Below, one piece after another: positions 33,167-42,291 of a stretch of 64,000 nucleotides of DNA (position 1 is its first letter; every line of letters begins with the position of its first letter). Origin of the DNA: Halogeometricum sp. S1BR25-6 (GTDB taxonomy: Archaea; Halobacteriota; Halobacteria; Halobacteriales; Haloferacaceae); contig NZ_JAMQOP010000005.1 in assembly GCF_031624495.1 (NCBI RefSeq), positions 186,001 through 250,000 on the forward strand, read 5' to 3'. The position numbers and the translations under genes were made by a program. The notes beneath the pieces were generated by a model. That model saw nothing but the letters and a program-made list of their open reading frames with translations, was not told where the DNA came from and ran no database searches.

Positions 33167-33242
33167 AGCGACGCATCGCCCGACGAATTAAAAGAACTAC
33201 CGTCCGCTTTTCGTCGGACCGCCATCAAGACCGCTCCCGAGT

Positions 33243-34658
33243 TCACTGCACCCGTCGACCCGTGTACCGGAGTCGCCGTCTGAGATACCAGCCGCCGATT
33301 CCGAGAGTCACGAACGCGGCAGTCGCGACTGCGAACCCGAACGGACTCGTCCGCGTCGCGTCCACGAGTAATCGCCAAGCGGGTCGAGCGATACCGAGAG
33401 CCTTCGCCAGAGTGACCGTGATGAGGAGGGCTGGAGTCACGTACCGAACGAGCGGATACAGCCGTCCCAGTTCGGCGCGAACGCCGTCGATCTCGGTCGT
33501 CCAGACGAAGACGAACGTGATGAGGACCGCCGAAATCGGAAGCGCGTACGTTCCGACGGACTCGTCGATGAGATCCAAAACCGGCCTACCGGCGACCGCG
33601 AACCGAACCGGACTGTAGCTCAGTGCGGACAGAAGCCCGAGTGCGAAGACGCCCGCAGTGAGGTACCAAGTCGCCCGTGAGCGGGAGAACCGCGTCGTGT
33701 TCGTGACGGCCGCGACGCCGACTTCGAGCAGCGAGACCGCCGACGAGAGCGCGGCGAAGAACAGCAGTCCGAAGAACGCGACGGCGACGACTCGGCCGAA
33801 CGGCATCGCGGCGAACGCCGTCGGAAGCGTCGTGAACGCGAGTTCGGTGCCGAGCGTCGGTTGGAGGCCGAAGCTGAACACGATGGGGAAGATCACGAGG
33901 CCGGCGAGCAACGCCGCGAAGATATCCGCGACCGTGATCAGCAACGACGACCGGAGCAGGTCGGTCTCCTCGTCGACGTAACTCCCGTACGTGAGCATGA
34001 TTCCCTGTCCGACCGAGAGCGAGAAGAACACCTGTCCGAACGCTGCGCTCCACAGACCGGGATCGCCTAAGACCGAGAAGTTCGGTGTGAAAAGGAACGC
34101 GATGGCTCGGGTCCATTCGGCGAGAGTCGCCGCGTAGAGCGCGAGGGCGACGAGTATCGCGAAGACGGTGGGCATCACGACCCGCGCCATCCGTTCGATG
34201 CCGTCACGGACGCCCAGCGACGTGATACCACCGGTCAGGACGGTCACGACGACGAAGTACCCGACCGGGTGCCAACTACCGGTGAACGCCGAGAACGTGG
34301 TTTGAGCTCCTCCTAGCCACGAGACGAGAAATCCGAGCACCCAGCCCGTAAGCACGAGATAGTAACTCAGGATGAGGAGTACGCTCCCCGTGACGAGCCA
34401 ACCCAACGCCGCGTACTCGGGTCTGACCGAACTGAACGCGGACACGACGTCCGTCCGAAGAGAGCGACCGACGGCGAGTTCTAAAATGAGCAATGGAACG
34501 GCACAGAGACACGCGGCGAGGAGGTACGGAACGAGATACGCGCCGCCGCCGTTCGCACCGACGACGGCCGAGAACCGCCAGATGTTCCCGAGTCCGACTG
34601 CAGCCCCGGTCGTCGCGAGCAGAAAGCCGAGACGGGACGACCAACGGTCCGAAGACAT
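33243..34658 (-). CDS. Neurotransmitter:sodium symporter (NSS/SNF) family transporter
   Basis: 471 aa from ATG 34658 (MSSDRWSSRLGFLLATTG). Family motifs are GAAVGLGNIWRFSAVVGANG and GGAYLVPYLL in helix 1, and TYGSYVDEETDLLRS. Eleven to twelve helices. It cotransports amino acids or related solutes with Na+. An upstream ATG at 34685 is in frame, but the sequence ATTTATGC there lies 26-33 nt before 34658, matching a haloarchaeal TATA box for leaderless transcription, so I chose the later start. An end-of-gene SLC13 stump lies just upstream on the other strand. Confidence 0.9.
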   Translation of the reverse strand: MSSDRWSSRLGFLLATTGAAVGLGNIWRFSAVVGANGGGAYLVPYLLAACLCAVPLLILELAVGRSLRTDVVSAFSSVRPEYAALGWLVTGSVLLILSYYLVLTGWVLGFLVSWLGGAQTTFSAFTGSWHPVGYFVVVTVLTGGITSLGVRDGIERMARVVMPTVFAILVALALYAATLAEWTRAIAFLFTPNFSVLGDPGLWSAAFGQVFFSLSVGQGIMLTYGSYVDEETDLLRSSLLITVADIFAALLAGLVIFPIVFSFGLQPTLGTELAFTTLPTAFAAMPFGRVVAVAFFGLLFFAALSSAVSLLEVGVAAVTNTTRFSRSRATWYLTAGVFALGLLSALSYSPVRFAVAGRPVLDLIDESVGTYALPISAVLITFVFVWTTEIDGVRAELGRLYPLVRYVTPALLITVTLAKALGIARPAWRLLVDATRTSPFGFAVATAAFVTLGIGGWYLRRRLRYTGRRVQ

Positions 34659-34683
34659 GCCTACGTCTGCGCTTTCACGGTGC

Positions 34684-34691
34684 ATAAATCC
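34684..34691 (-). promoter_or_regulatory. TATA-like box of the NSS transporter
   Basis: ATTTATGC on the minus strand, 26-33 nt before the preferred ATG 34658. It includes the alternative in-frame ATG, so it decides the start choice. Confidence 0.45.
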
Positions 34692-34716
34692 CGATTGGGA
34701 ACAGTAGACAAACGAC

Positions 34717-34875
34717 GTGGCAGAGCGGTTCCCGCCCGCCATCGCGTTCGGGACCGGAGACATCGATCGGGAACATCTGCTTCGAGCGGGCGTCAGGCTC
34801 GATCTGCTGTTGATCGTGATATCGACCGTCGTGATGCCGAGAGCGTTCCTACTCGTCTGGCCGTTCGTGTTCTGA
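34717..34875 (+). pseudogene. C-terminal stump of an SLC13/DASS-type anion transporter
   Basis: 52 codons ending at TGA 34873-34875: AIAFGTGDIDREHLLRAGVR is close to the last cytoplasmic loop of SLC13/DASS (Na+/sulfate, dicarboxylate, ArsB-like) carriers, which reads NAI.FG.GYV....M.RAG, followed by the final helix LDLLLIVISTVV. The rest of the about 500-codon gene is absent; the upstream sequence is the promoter of the NSS gene on the other strand. Clearly a remnant. Confidence 0.6.
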
Positions 34876-34884
34876 CGCCCTCAG

Positions 34885-34968
34885 TCAGTGCGCCGTCCTC
34901 TCGCCACCGACGGGAATGTTCGAACCTGTCACGTAGGACGCCTCGTCCGAGGCGAAGAATACCGCAGG
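34885..34968 (-). pseudogene. C-terminal stump of an SDR oxidoreductase
   Basis: Minus strand, ending at TGA 34885-34887: AVFFASDEASYVTGSNIPVG, then GERTAH. This is the usual C-terminal signature of FabG-like SDRs (FLASDxASYVTG...VDGG), as also seen intact in the SDR at 18196-18972. Only about 27 codons remain, adjoining the SLC13 stump tail to tail. Confidence 0.6.
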
Positions 34969-35042
34969 GTAGAAACGCACAGAATTGCAAGAACCCTACA
35001 CAAGCCTTTTAGCGAGACGACGACTACTTACTGTTGATACCA

Positions 35043-35444
35043 ATGCCGGATTCTATGGCCGAACAACTCCAGCAGGACATGGAGTGTGAGGGGCTCCTCG
35101 AGTGTTTCCACGGCCTCAAGCAACTCGACAAGGAGTGTTTCCGAGCCGTCGTTGACGCGTCGGAACCGCTCACAGTGGACGAAATCGCAGACACAGTCGA
35201 TCGAGAGCGTTCGACTGCCTACCGTGCCGTCCAGCGTCTGCTTCAAGTGGGCTTCATTCAGAAGGAACAGATCAACTACGAACAGGGCGGTTACTATCAC
35301 GTCTACTCTCCGACCGACCCCTCGAAGATTGCAGACAATATGCAGCGGATGCTCAACGACTGGTACGCCAAGATGGGCCAACTCATCCAAGAGTTCGAGG
35401 ATAAATACGATCAGACGCAGGCTACGTCCCCTGCCGAGGGGTGA
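35043..35444 (+). CDS. Winged-helix regulator with a conserved-looking Cys cluster
   Basis: 133 aa from ATG 35043 (MPDSMAEQLQQDMECEG). A winged helix occupies about 25-95: LTVDEIADTVDRERSTAYRA is the HTH and LLQVGFIQKEQINYEQGG is the wing. Three Cys (15, 21, 32) cluster before the HTH, which would suit a thiol, persulfide or metal sensor. A TATA-like CTTTTAG lies 31-37 nt upstream. It stands alone 3 kb beyond the sulfur island and could regulate it. The C-terminal helix (MLNDWYAKMGQLIQEFEDKY) is typical of TrmB-like dimerisation. Confidence 0.8.
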   Translation: MPDSMAEQLQQDMECEGLLECFHGLKQLDKECFRAVVDASEPLTVDEIADTVDRERSTAYRAVQRLLQVGFIQKEQINYEQGGYYHVYSPTDPSKIADNMQRMLNDWYAKMGQLIQEFEDKYDQTQATSPAEG

Positions 35445-35552
35445 GTGGCGCATCCCGACGCCGGATTGACTGGGCTTAGAGGAGGGGAGATGTGGTGACC
35501 ATTTCGTGTCGTCTCGCAAATGCCTTACTCTATCTGAATAGATGTACACGAC

Positions 35553-36218
35553 GTGAGTAAAACAGATCGCAGCGGACTCCCGACTCGATTCAGATATTCG
35601 GACTCGTCGATAGCGGGGTTCAGCATGGTTCTTTCCGGATTCATCGCCTTCATGGGAATCATCACGGCAGAAGTGCTCTACCCGGGTTATTCGACCAGAC
35701 AGGATATCAGCGATCTCGGATCGACGCAGCCACCGAATCCAGTTATCCACGAACCCTCCGCGGCGATATTCAACAGTACGATGCTGGTAACGGGGGCGCT
35801 CGTACTGGTTGCAGCCTACTTCCTCTACCGTGCCATGAGTCGCCGACGCTTCCCGCTTGTACTCGCTATCTTCGGATTCGCCGCGTTCGGCGTCGGCGTG
35901 TTCCCGGGAAACGTGACTCCTTGGCACGGACTGTTCGCACTTCTCACGTTCTTCAGTGGCGGTCTTACAGCGCTCCTCTCCTCAAGAATCGTTTCCGGGC
36001 CGTTCTCCGTTCTGTGTGGTCTCTTCGGTGGCATCTCACTACTCATCCTCGTGAGCGTCTTCTTCTATGGACTCGTTGTCGGTGGCCCGCATCCGCTAGC
36101 GTTCCTCGGAAGCGGGGGAATCGAGCGCTGGGTGATCTACCCGCTCGTCGTTTGGATACTCGCTTTCGGAGGCTATCTGTTAGGAACACCGCACAACAAC
36201 TCGAATCGTTCTGGCTAG
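35553..36218 (+). CDS. DUF998 membrane protein
   Basis: 221 aa from a GTG start (35553). Six membrane helices, with the DUF998 pattern: first helix IAGFSMVLSGFIAFMGIITA, then the loop STRQDISDLGSTQPPNPVIH, then IFNSTMLVTGALVLVAAYFL and GVFPGNVTPWHGLFALLTFF. Function unknown; distantly related to frpD/YwaF-type membrane proteins. No operon partner is evident. Confidence 0.82.
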   Translation: MSKTDRSGLPTRFRYSDSSIAGFSMVLSGFIAFMGIITAEVLYPGYSTRQDISDLGSTQPPNPVIHEPSAAIFNSTMLVTGALVLVAAYFLYRAMSRRRFPLVLAIFGFAAFGVGVFPGNVTPWHGLFALLTFFSGGLTALLSSRIVSGPFSVLCGLFGGISLLILVSVFFYGLVVGGPHPLAFLGSGGIERWVIYPLVVWILAFGGYLLGTPHNNSNRSG

Positions 36219-36464
36219 TGACCGAGACGGGTCCAATACCTGAAACAGTCGGTGGACACCGCTGGATTTCCCGTTGCACCCTTATGTCGGCGCCGTACTC
36301 TCGCCGCTGGCGTTTGGAGCATTTCTCGCCCTTCGCGGTACCGGTGACGACTCGTTAACTGATGGGACGAAGTTAGATCGGTAATCCACCCGCCGGATGG
36401 AACCTTTCGCTCGAACAGAGAACCTAATCAATTCCCCTGCTTACTAGCCGTAGAGGAACCTACG
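36219..36464 (+). other. Intergenic with a possible C-terminal gene stump
   Basis: No complete gene. A plus-strand frame ending at TAA 36382-36384 reads LDFPLHPYVGAVLSPLAFGA, then FLALRGTGDDS..., hydrophobic then acidic, like the end of a membrane protein, but with no start and no recognisable family. The rest is the promoter region of the ferredoxin gene. Confidence 0.4.
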
Positions 36465-36710
36465 ATGCAAGTCAAATTTGATCGCGACACCTGTACAGGA
36501 ATTTTCAACTGTGTCCACGAGTGGGGGCAGTTCGTCGCAGATCGTGATGTCGGGGAAGCCTCGCTCGTTGGAAGCTAGGAGGCTAATTTGGAAGAGTACG
36601 TCCGCGAGGTTCCCGATGACGAGGAGTTCAACGCAGAGATGGCCGCGCGAGTCTGCCCTGTGGACGCGATTACGATCTACAACGACGAGGGCGAACAGCT
36701 TGTCCCATAA
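36465..36710 (+). pseudogene. Ferredoxin with an in-frame TAG
   Basis: The frame from ATG 36465 to TAA 36708-36710 encodes 81 residues with one internal stop. The N-terminal half has DRDTCTGIFNCVHEW (Cys10, Cys16), the C-terminal half AARVCPVDAITIY with the last cluster Cys followed by Pro. These are ligands of a [4Fe-4S] or [3Fe-4S] haloarchaeal ferredoxin. TAG at 36576-36578 (codon 38) lies in the acidic loop between the halves, where GAG (Glu) is expected; a single G-to-T change would make it. The rest is undamaged, so the lesion is recent or the stop is an error. Confidence 0.72.
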
Positions 36711-36746
36711 CGCGGGCCGAAAAGACGGCCATTGAGTAGCACCCGA

Positions 36747-36920
36747 TTACTCGTGCTTTCGGGCGAGAACGAGTAACGCAACGCTATCTGCGTTTGCGGA
36801 TGGTGAGATGTCGTGTGTCCCGTCGAAGTGAACAACGTCTCCCGCCTGCAGTTCGTGAGCATCACAACTCGTGCAGCGCAGTCCGATCCGGTGTAGCCGC
36901 TCGACGTAAGGTGGAGTCAT
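36747..36920 (-). CDS. 57-aa protein with one CxxC
   Basis: ATG complementary to 36918-36920, TAA complementary to 36747-36749. Contains RLHRIGLRCTSCDAHEL with Cys16 and Cys19, then a strand-rich QAGDVVHFDGTHDISPS and a hydrophobic end SVALLVLARKHE. It resembles small haloarchaeal zinc or redox proteins but no family can be named. Convergent with the ferredoxin. Confidence 0.5.
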   Translation of the reverse strand: MTPPYVERLHRIGLRCTSCDAHELQAGDVVHFDGTHDISPSANADSVALLVLARKHE

Positions 36921-37016
36921 GTACGCAGTATATTGCCTGATAGTTACTTAATAGCACAATACTAATGTCGCCGGGTCACCAGCATACGTTGTGAGGACCG
37001 CGGAACACACCAAACC

Positions 37017-38504
37017 ATGGCTCCCCCCAAGTCCGGTCCAAACGATGAAACCGCAGCGAGCAGAGACTCGTCTAAGAGACTATCCCGCCGTGCGCTCCTC
37101 CGGTCAACCCAAGCGGCTGTCGTCGGCACTATCGCCGGATGTCTCGGTGAGATACCCGGCACCGAATCGAACGGACGCGAGGTCACGCCGCGCCCGACGG
37201 TCACCGAGGAACCAGACACGTCGGTCCAACTCACCGCTGCGCCCGACACGGACACAGGAGCAACTGGAACATCCTCGACGTGGACGTACGACGGCCGAAC
37301 TCCGGGCCCGGAACTCCGCGTTCGCGAAGGGGACGTGCTCGGCGTCGAACTGGCGAACGACCTGCCCACGGAGACGACGGTACACTGGCACGGCGTCCCC
37401 GTTCCGAATCCCGTCGACGGCGTTCCCGGGGTGACGCAGGACCCGATTTTACCGGGCGAGACGTACGAGTACACGTTCCGCGCCGAGCCCGCGGGCACGT
37501 ACTTCTATCACAGCCACGTCGGGTTACAACTCGACCGCGGGTTGCTCGGTCCGCTTATCGTCGAGGAACGCAACCCGCACGTCGAGTACGACCGCGACAT
37601 CGTCGTCGTGTTCGACGACTACCTCGCCGAGGAACCTCGTCTCCCGTCCGAGAGAGGGACGAACGGTGGGATGGGCGGCGGCATGGGTGGGAGCGGTGGG
37701 ATGGGCGGCGGGATGATGGGCGACGTACGTCCCCCCTACGATGGTCACCTCGTCAACGGTCGACTGCCAAACGACCCGGCGACGTTCGAGGTAACGGAGG
37801 GCGAGCGGATTCGCTTTCGATTCGTGAACGCGGCCAGCGCGACCGTGTACGGCGTTCGGTTGGCGGGACACGAGATGACGGTGACGCACGCCGACGGACG
37901 ACCGGTCGAACCCGTCGACGTGGACTCGTTCGTCTTCGGCGCCGGCGAGCGATACGACGCCGTGGTTGTGGCGGACAATTCGGGTTCGTGGTCCCTCCGG
38001 GCAGACGCGCTCGACGGGAACGAATCACCGGCGAGAGCGGTGTTCAGGTACGATTCTGCGGACGGGACAGACGCTCCGACCTCGCCGTCCTCGTCGAGTA
38101 ACCAGTTGACCTACGGCGATCTGCACGCACTCTCGCCACTCGACGGCGTAAGTGGTAATCCCGACCGGACGTTCGACCTCTCCCTCTCGCGCGGCGGCGG
38201 TCCGTCCTACACGTGGGTGATAGACGGGCAGGCCTACCCGGACGCAGACCCCCTCCAGATCCGTCCCGGAGAGCACGTCCGTATCCGACTGACGAATCGG
38301 AGTCCGGTCGTTCACCCGATGCACCTCCACGGGCACTTCTTCGCCGTCGGCGACGCGGTCAAAGACACGGTCCTCGTCCCGGGACATATGGGGCAGGCGA
38401 CGATAGACTTCCGCGCGGATAACCCGGGCCGCTGGCTGTTCCACTGTCACAACCTCTACCATCTCGACGCCGGGATGGCTCGGGTGCTGCGGTATGTCGA
38501 GTGA
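37017..38504 (+). CDS. Tat-exported multicopper oxidase, lipoprotein
   Basis: 495 aa. The signal has a twin-Arg motif (SRRALLRST) and a lipobox, TIAGCLG, so the enzyme is exported folded and lipid-anchored. Copper sites are complete: HWHG at about 123-126, YHSHVG at about 164-169, HPMHLHGHFF at about 434-443, and HCHNLYHLDAGM at about 476-487 with the T1 Cys and axial Met. A Met/Gly-rich loop (GGGMGGSGGMGGGMM) is at about 222-240, as in CueO-type copper-tolerance oxidases. Role: copper detoxification or phenol/metal oxidation outside the cell. It lies near the CopB-type ATPase. Confidence 0.92.
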   Translation: MAPPKSGPNDETAASRDSSKRLSRRALLRSTQAAVVGTIAGCLGEIPGTESNGREVTPRPTVTEEPDTSVQLTAAPDTDTGATGTSSTWTYDGRTPGPELRVREGDVLGVELANDLPTETTVHWHGVPVPNPVDGVPGVTQDPILPGETYEYTFRAEPAGTYFYHSHVGLQLDRGLLGPLIVEERNPHVEYDRDIVVVFDDYLAEEPRLPSERGTNGGMGGGMGGSGGMGGGMMGDVRPPYDGHLVNGRLPNDPATFEVTEGERIRFRFVNAASATVYGVRLAGHEMTVTHADGRPVEPVDVDSFVFGAGERYDAVVVADNSGSWSLRADALDGNESPARAVFRYDSADGTDAPTSPSSSSNQLTYGDLHALSPLDGVSGNPDRTFDLSLSRGGGPSYTWVIDGQAYPDADPLQIRPGEHVRIRLTNRSPVVHPMHLHGHFFAVGDAVKDTVLVPGHMGQATIDFRADNPGRWLFHCHNLYHLDAGMARVLRYVE

Positions 38505-38534
38505 CCGCGACCCCAACCGAGTTCGTCCCCCGGC

Positions 38535-39518
38535 TCAGATGCCGTCGCGTTCGGCGGCGTCGGCGAACGGCGCGACCGATGTGTTCCGCTGTGCGACCCA
38601 CGAGAGCCGCAGTACGAACGCGAACAGCACCGCGAGCGGGGCGAACCCCGCAGTCAGCGAGACGACGACGAAGGGTAGCATCCACTCCGGCGGCGGCGGC
38701 GTCGACCCGACGGCGCCGTAGACGGCGAGCACGCCGCCGGTGAGAATCTCGACCGGAACGCCGACGTAGAGGAGGATCCGCGAGAGATAGGAGAGCTCCT
38801 TCTCGATGTACACCGTCCGGAAGTACTTCCGCGCGGTGTCGATGTGCAGGAGCTGCTCGCGGATTCGGTCGAGTAGCCTCTCTTGCTCGTCGGTCAACCC
38901 GTCGAATTCGGCTTCTATCGCCGCGATTTCGTACAGCTGCGAGGCGTGGTTCGTACCGAGCGTCGCTTCGATAACCGCGAAGATGTCGACGCTCGATGCG
39001 TTGAGCGTCCGCCTTACGCTTTCGGCATCTCCAGAGAGGTCGTCCACGAGACTGCCGACCCGAGTGTGTAGCTGTTCGTTCTCGGTCGTTTCTACGGAGA
39101 GCGACTCCCGAAGCGCTCTCGCGTCGGCGTCGACGGCTTCGTGAAGGAAGCGAAGGAAGCCGGTCGGAGAGACGGGACTCGGCGACGACCCCGACGTCTC
39201 CTCGGCCTCGCGGCGGTACTCTACCGCCTCCCGGATCCGCTGGTGGAGTTCCCCCGGAGCGCCGAGTTCCCGCGAGAGTACGAGCTGATTGATGGAGAGG
39301 ACGACAGTGACGAGCGTGAGATTCCCGCCGAAAATCGAGCTGAACAGGAAGTACATCGGGCTCGACGGCGTTCCCGAGAGAAGCCCGACTGACGCGGTCA
39401 CGACAGCCAGTACGAGGACTCCGAGCAGAAGCGCCGCCGCGACGGAGACGCGCGTCCCGCTGACGAGCGCCCAGCGAGCGAACGAGCTATCGATGGTCGT
39501 GGATTCGTCGTCAGACAC
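38535..39518 (-). CDS. Haloarchaeal membrane protein with cytoplasmic coiled-coil domain
   Basis: 327 aa. Two N-terminal helices (ALLLGVLVLAVVTASVGLL; MYFLFSSIFGGNLTLVTVVL) are followed by about 150 residues of charged helical sequence (NQLVLSRELGAPGELHQRIR...), then two more helices near the C-terminus. Similar conserved haloarchaeal proteins exist without known function. Convergent with the multicopper oxidase gene. No catalytic motif seen. Confidence 0.72.
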   Translation of the reverse strand: MSDDESTTIDSSFARWALVSGTRVSVAAALLLGVLVLAVVTASVGLLSGTPSSPMYFLFSSIFGGNLTLVTVVLSINQLVLSRELGAPGELHQRIREAVEYRREAEETSGSSPSPVSPTGFLRFLHEAVDADARALRESLSVETTENEQLHTRVGSLVDDLSGDAESVRRTLNASSVDIFAVIEATLGTNHASQLYEIAAIEAEFDGLTDEQERLLDRIREQLLHIDTARKYFRTVYIEKELSYLSRILLYVGVPVEILTGGVLAVYGAVGSTPPPPEWMLPFVVVSLTAGFAPLAVLFAFVLRLSWVAQRNTSVAPFADAAERDGI

Positions 39519-39680
39519 AGTGAGAGGTCTACTCGGTGGCCTGTGCGCGGCCCTGTTGTTCGTCCCGGCTGTTCTGGCCGTCTTGGGTCGTCTCTGTGGG
39601 GTTCATTATCTCCTTTTCAACGACGAAGTGGATGAACGCGGCGTTATCGAGACTTATCCATGTCGCTGACTTGGCGTTCC

Positions 39681-41918
39681 TTATTGACGACTGGTCCTCC
39701 GAGCAGGGTTTGTCGATTCAGATGTTTCCGGTAGACTCGGGACGCTCAGATCGACGCGGCGGAGGAGCTGGGCGTTGACCGCGACGATCACGGTCGACAG
39801 CGACATCAGTATCGCACCGATCGCCGGCGAGAGCAGAATTCCGATCGGAGCGAGTACCCCCGCTGCGAGCGGGATCGCGAAGACGTTGTAGCCGGCCGCC
39901 CACACCAGATTCTCCTGCATCTTCCGGTAGCTCTTTCGGGAAAGTCGGACCAGCCGCACGACGTCGAGCGGGTTGTTCTGAACGAGGATGATATCGGCCG
40001 CCTCGACCGCGACGTCCGTCCCGGATCCGATCGCGATGCCGATATCAGCGCGGGTCAGCGCCGGGGCGTCGTTGACGCCGTCGCCGACCATCGCGACGTT
40101 CTTGCCCTGCTCCTGCAGTTCGACGATTTTCTTGTCTTTGTCTTCGGGGAGGACTTCGGCGAAGTAGGTGTCAATCCCGAGATCCCGGGCGACGGCGCGG
40201 GCGACATCTTCGGAGTCGCCGGTGAGCATCGCGACCTCGATACCCATCTCGTGGAGCGCCTCGACAGCCTGTCGGCTTTCCTCGCGAACGACGTCTGCGA
40301 GCGCGATCGCTGCGACGGCTTCCCCGCCGCGAACGAGGTAGACGACCGTTTGGGCGTTCGCACCGGCCTCTTCGGCGAATGCTGTTAGCTCAGACGACGG
40401 CTCGATACCGAACTGGTCGAGTAGATTCGGCCCGCCGACGTGGACGGTTTCGCCGTCGATGGTGGCACGAACACCCCGTCCCTTGATGGCCTCGAAGCCG
40501 CTTGTCTCCGGGAGTACGAGATCCCGTTCGACGGCGACTTGACGAATCGATCGGGCGATCATGTGTTCGGAGTCTCCCTCGATGGCGGCAGTCAGTGCGA
40601 GCGCGTCGTTCTCATCGATTCCAGAGACGGTTTCGACGGCGACGACGCCCTGTTCGCCCTCGGTGAGCGTTCCGGTTTTGTCGAAGACGACCACGTCGAC
40701 CTCGCGAGCCTCCTCCATCGCGATACGATCGCGGATCAGCATTCCGTTTCGCGCTGCGAGCGACGTGTTGATGGCGACTACCAGCGGGATGGCGAGTCCG
40801 AGTGCGTGCGGACAGGCGATGATGAGAACGGTCACCATCCGTTCGATGACTTCGACGTTGAACCCGACGGCGATGGTCCATCCCACGGCCGTGACCGCGG
40901 CTGCCGCGAGAGCGACGTAGAACAACCATCCGGCCGCCTCGTCCGCGAGCATCTGTGTCCGCGATTTGCTCGTCTGGGCTTCTTCGACGAGGCGCATGAT
41001 CCCAGAGAGGGTCGAATCGTCACCCGTCGCGACGACGCGTACCCGAAGACTTCCTTCGCCATTGATCGTACCGCCGATGACCTCCTCGCCGGCCTCCTTG
41101 GAGACGGGTCGGGACTCGCCGGTAATCATCGATTCGTTCACGTCGGAATCGCCCTCCTTGACGACGCCGTCGGCGGGAACACTCGCACCGGGTCGAACCA
41201 GTACGACGTCCCCTTCTTCGAGTTCGGTTACCGGCACCTCCTCGGTGCCTCCGTCGTCGGTGAGACGTTCGGCCGTGTCCGGTAGCAGCTTCGCGAGTTC
41301 GCCGAGCGCACCCGAAGCCTGTCGGACGCTTCGCATCTCGATCCAGTGTCCGAGGAGCATGATGTCGATGAGCGTCACCAGCTCCCAGAAGAAGTCCATC
41401 CCCGGGAGGACGACGACGGTCGCGAGGCTGTAGACGAACGAGACGATGATCGCCATCGAGATCAGCGTCATCATGCCCGGCTCACGCGACCTGAGCTCCG
41501 GCACGGCCATCTCGATGAACGGAACGCCACCGTACGCGAAGACGATTACCGCGAAGACGGGGCTAATCCACTCACTTCCGGGGAACGCAGGGACAGAGAA
41601 GTCCAGCAGTGCTTGGAGCCCCTCGCTGAAGAGCAGGGCGGGGATCGAGAGCAGGAGGCTCACGAAGAACCGCTTTTTGAACATCTGTTCGTGTCCGACG
41701 TGGCTCACGCCGTTGTCACCGTCTCCCCCGTGGTCTCCATGTCCGGCGTGTGCGTCGTGCCCTCCGTGTCCGGCATGAGCATCTGTCGACGAGGGGACTT
41801 CGTCTTCGAGCAGCTCTTGCTCGACGTGGGACTGCTCGTGATGTATCTCTCGGTGAGCCGGGCTCTCGTTGTTCGTCTCGCTTCTCGAGTGTCCCTCGTC
41901 TGTATCGTGGTCCGTCAT
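39681..41918 (-). CDS. Copper-transporting P1B-type ATPase, CopB-like
   Basis: 745 aa from ATG 41918 ([17 protein letters not shown]). The first about 75 residues are His-rich ([18 protein letters not shown]) in place of CxxC metal-binding domains. ITGES is at 265-269, the ion-binding CPH motif in ACPHALGLA is at 369-371, DKTGTLTEG has Asp413, and the hinge is [23 protein letters not shown] and the His-rich head assign it to P1B-3, exporting Cu2+ (or Cu+/Ag+). Works with the extracellular multicopper oxidase upstream in the window. Confidence 0.93.
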   Translation of the reverse strand: MTDHDTDEGHSRSETNNESPAHREIHHEQSHVEQELLEDEVPSSTDAHAGHGGHDAHAGHGDHGGDGDNGVSHVGHEQMFKKRFFVSLLLSIPALLFSEGLQALLDFSVPAFPGSEWISPVFAVIVFAYGGVPFIEMAVPELRSREPGMMTLISMAIIVSFVYSLATVVVLPGMDFFWELVTLIDIMLLGHWIEMRSVRQASGALGELAKLLPDTAERLTDDGGTEEVPVTELEEGDVVLVRPGASVPADGVVKEGDSDVNESMITGESRPVSKEAGEEVIGGTINGEGSLRVRVVATGDDSTLSGIMRLVEEAQTSKSRTQMLADEAAGWLFYVALAAAAVTAVGWTIAVGFNVEVIERMVTVLIIACPHALGLAIPLVVAINTSLAARNGMLIRDRIAMEEAREVDVVVFDKTGTLTEGEQGVVAVETVSGIDENDALALTAAIEGDSEHMIARSIRQVAVERDLVLPETSGFEAIKGRGVRATIDGETVHVGGPNLLDQFGIEPSSELTAFAEEAGANAQTVVYLVRGGEAVAAIALADVVREESRQAVEALHEMGIEVAMLTGDSEDVARAVARDLGIDTYFAEVLPEDKDKKIVELQEQGKNVAMVGDGVNDAPALTRADIGIAIGSGTDVAVEAADIILVQNNPLDVVRLVRLSRKSYRKMQENLVWAAGYNVFAIPLAAGVLAPIGILLSPAIGAILMSLSTVIVAVNAQLLRRVDLSVPSLPETSESTNPARRTSRQ

Positions 41919-42291
41919 AGTCTCTCCTGAGTGGGTGATCTCGAAGTCTGGTCTTCCGACGGAAATCACCGACACCGGGGTGAGTACCTCTACGGGAGCG
42001 GAGTCTATGCCCCTTGCGCTAAGCAATCAACGGATGTTAGAGGGATTCAGTTACTGAAAAACGGTGAAGACGATGTCCAACAGTGGAATCTAAACACACC
42101 CTCAACAGCAGACAGAGAGTACGGACGTACCGAGTACACGGCGCGTATTGATTGTCAACAGTCACCATATGACTGCATCGCAGAGCGGTTGCTCGAGCGA
42201 GTGTACCGGTCAAATAGGCCGGTGTATGCACTAACCGGTTAATCTGTAATAACAGAGTATACCTGCTGACTCTTCGTTCGCCAGCACACGC
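41919..42291. other. Intergenic between divergent copB-like and MFS genes
   Basis: About 373 bp; no convincing gene on either strand. Contains both divergent promoters; TTTTTCAGTAACTG-type AT-rich sequence lies around 42047-42060 (minus strand) and another AT-rich patch at 42238-42258. Confidence 0.5.

Noticed and set aside
34659-34685. ATG 34685 as start of the NSS transporter
   Set aside because: ATTTATGC there is at the right distance to be the TATA box for the leaderless start at 34658.
36576-36578. TAG in the ferredoxin as pyrrolysine
   Set aside because: Haloarchaea of this type are not known for pyrrolysine, no pyl genes are seen, and the position fits an ordinary Glu codon changed by one base.
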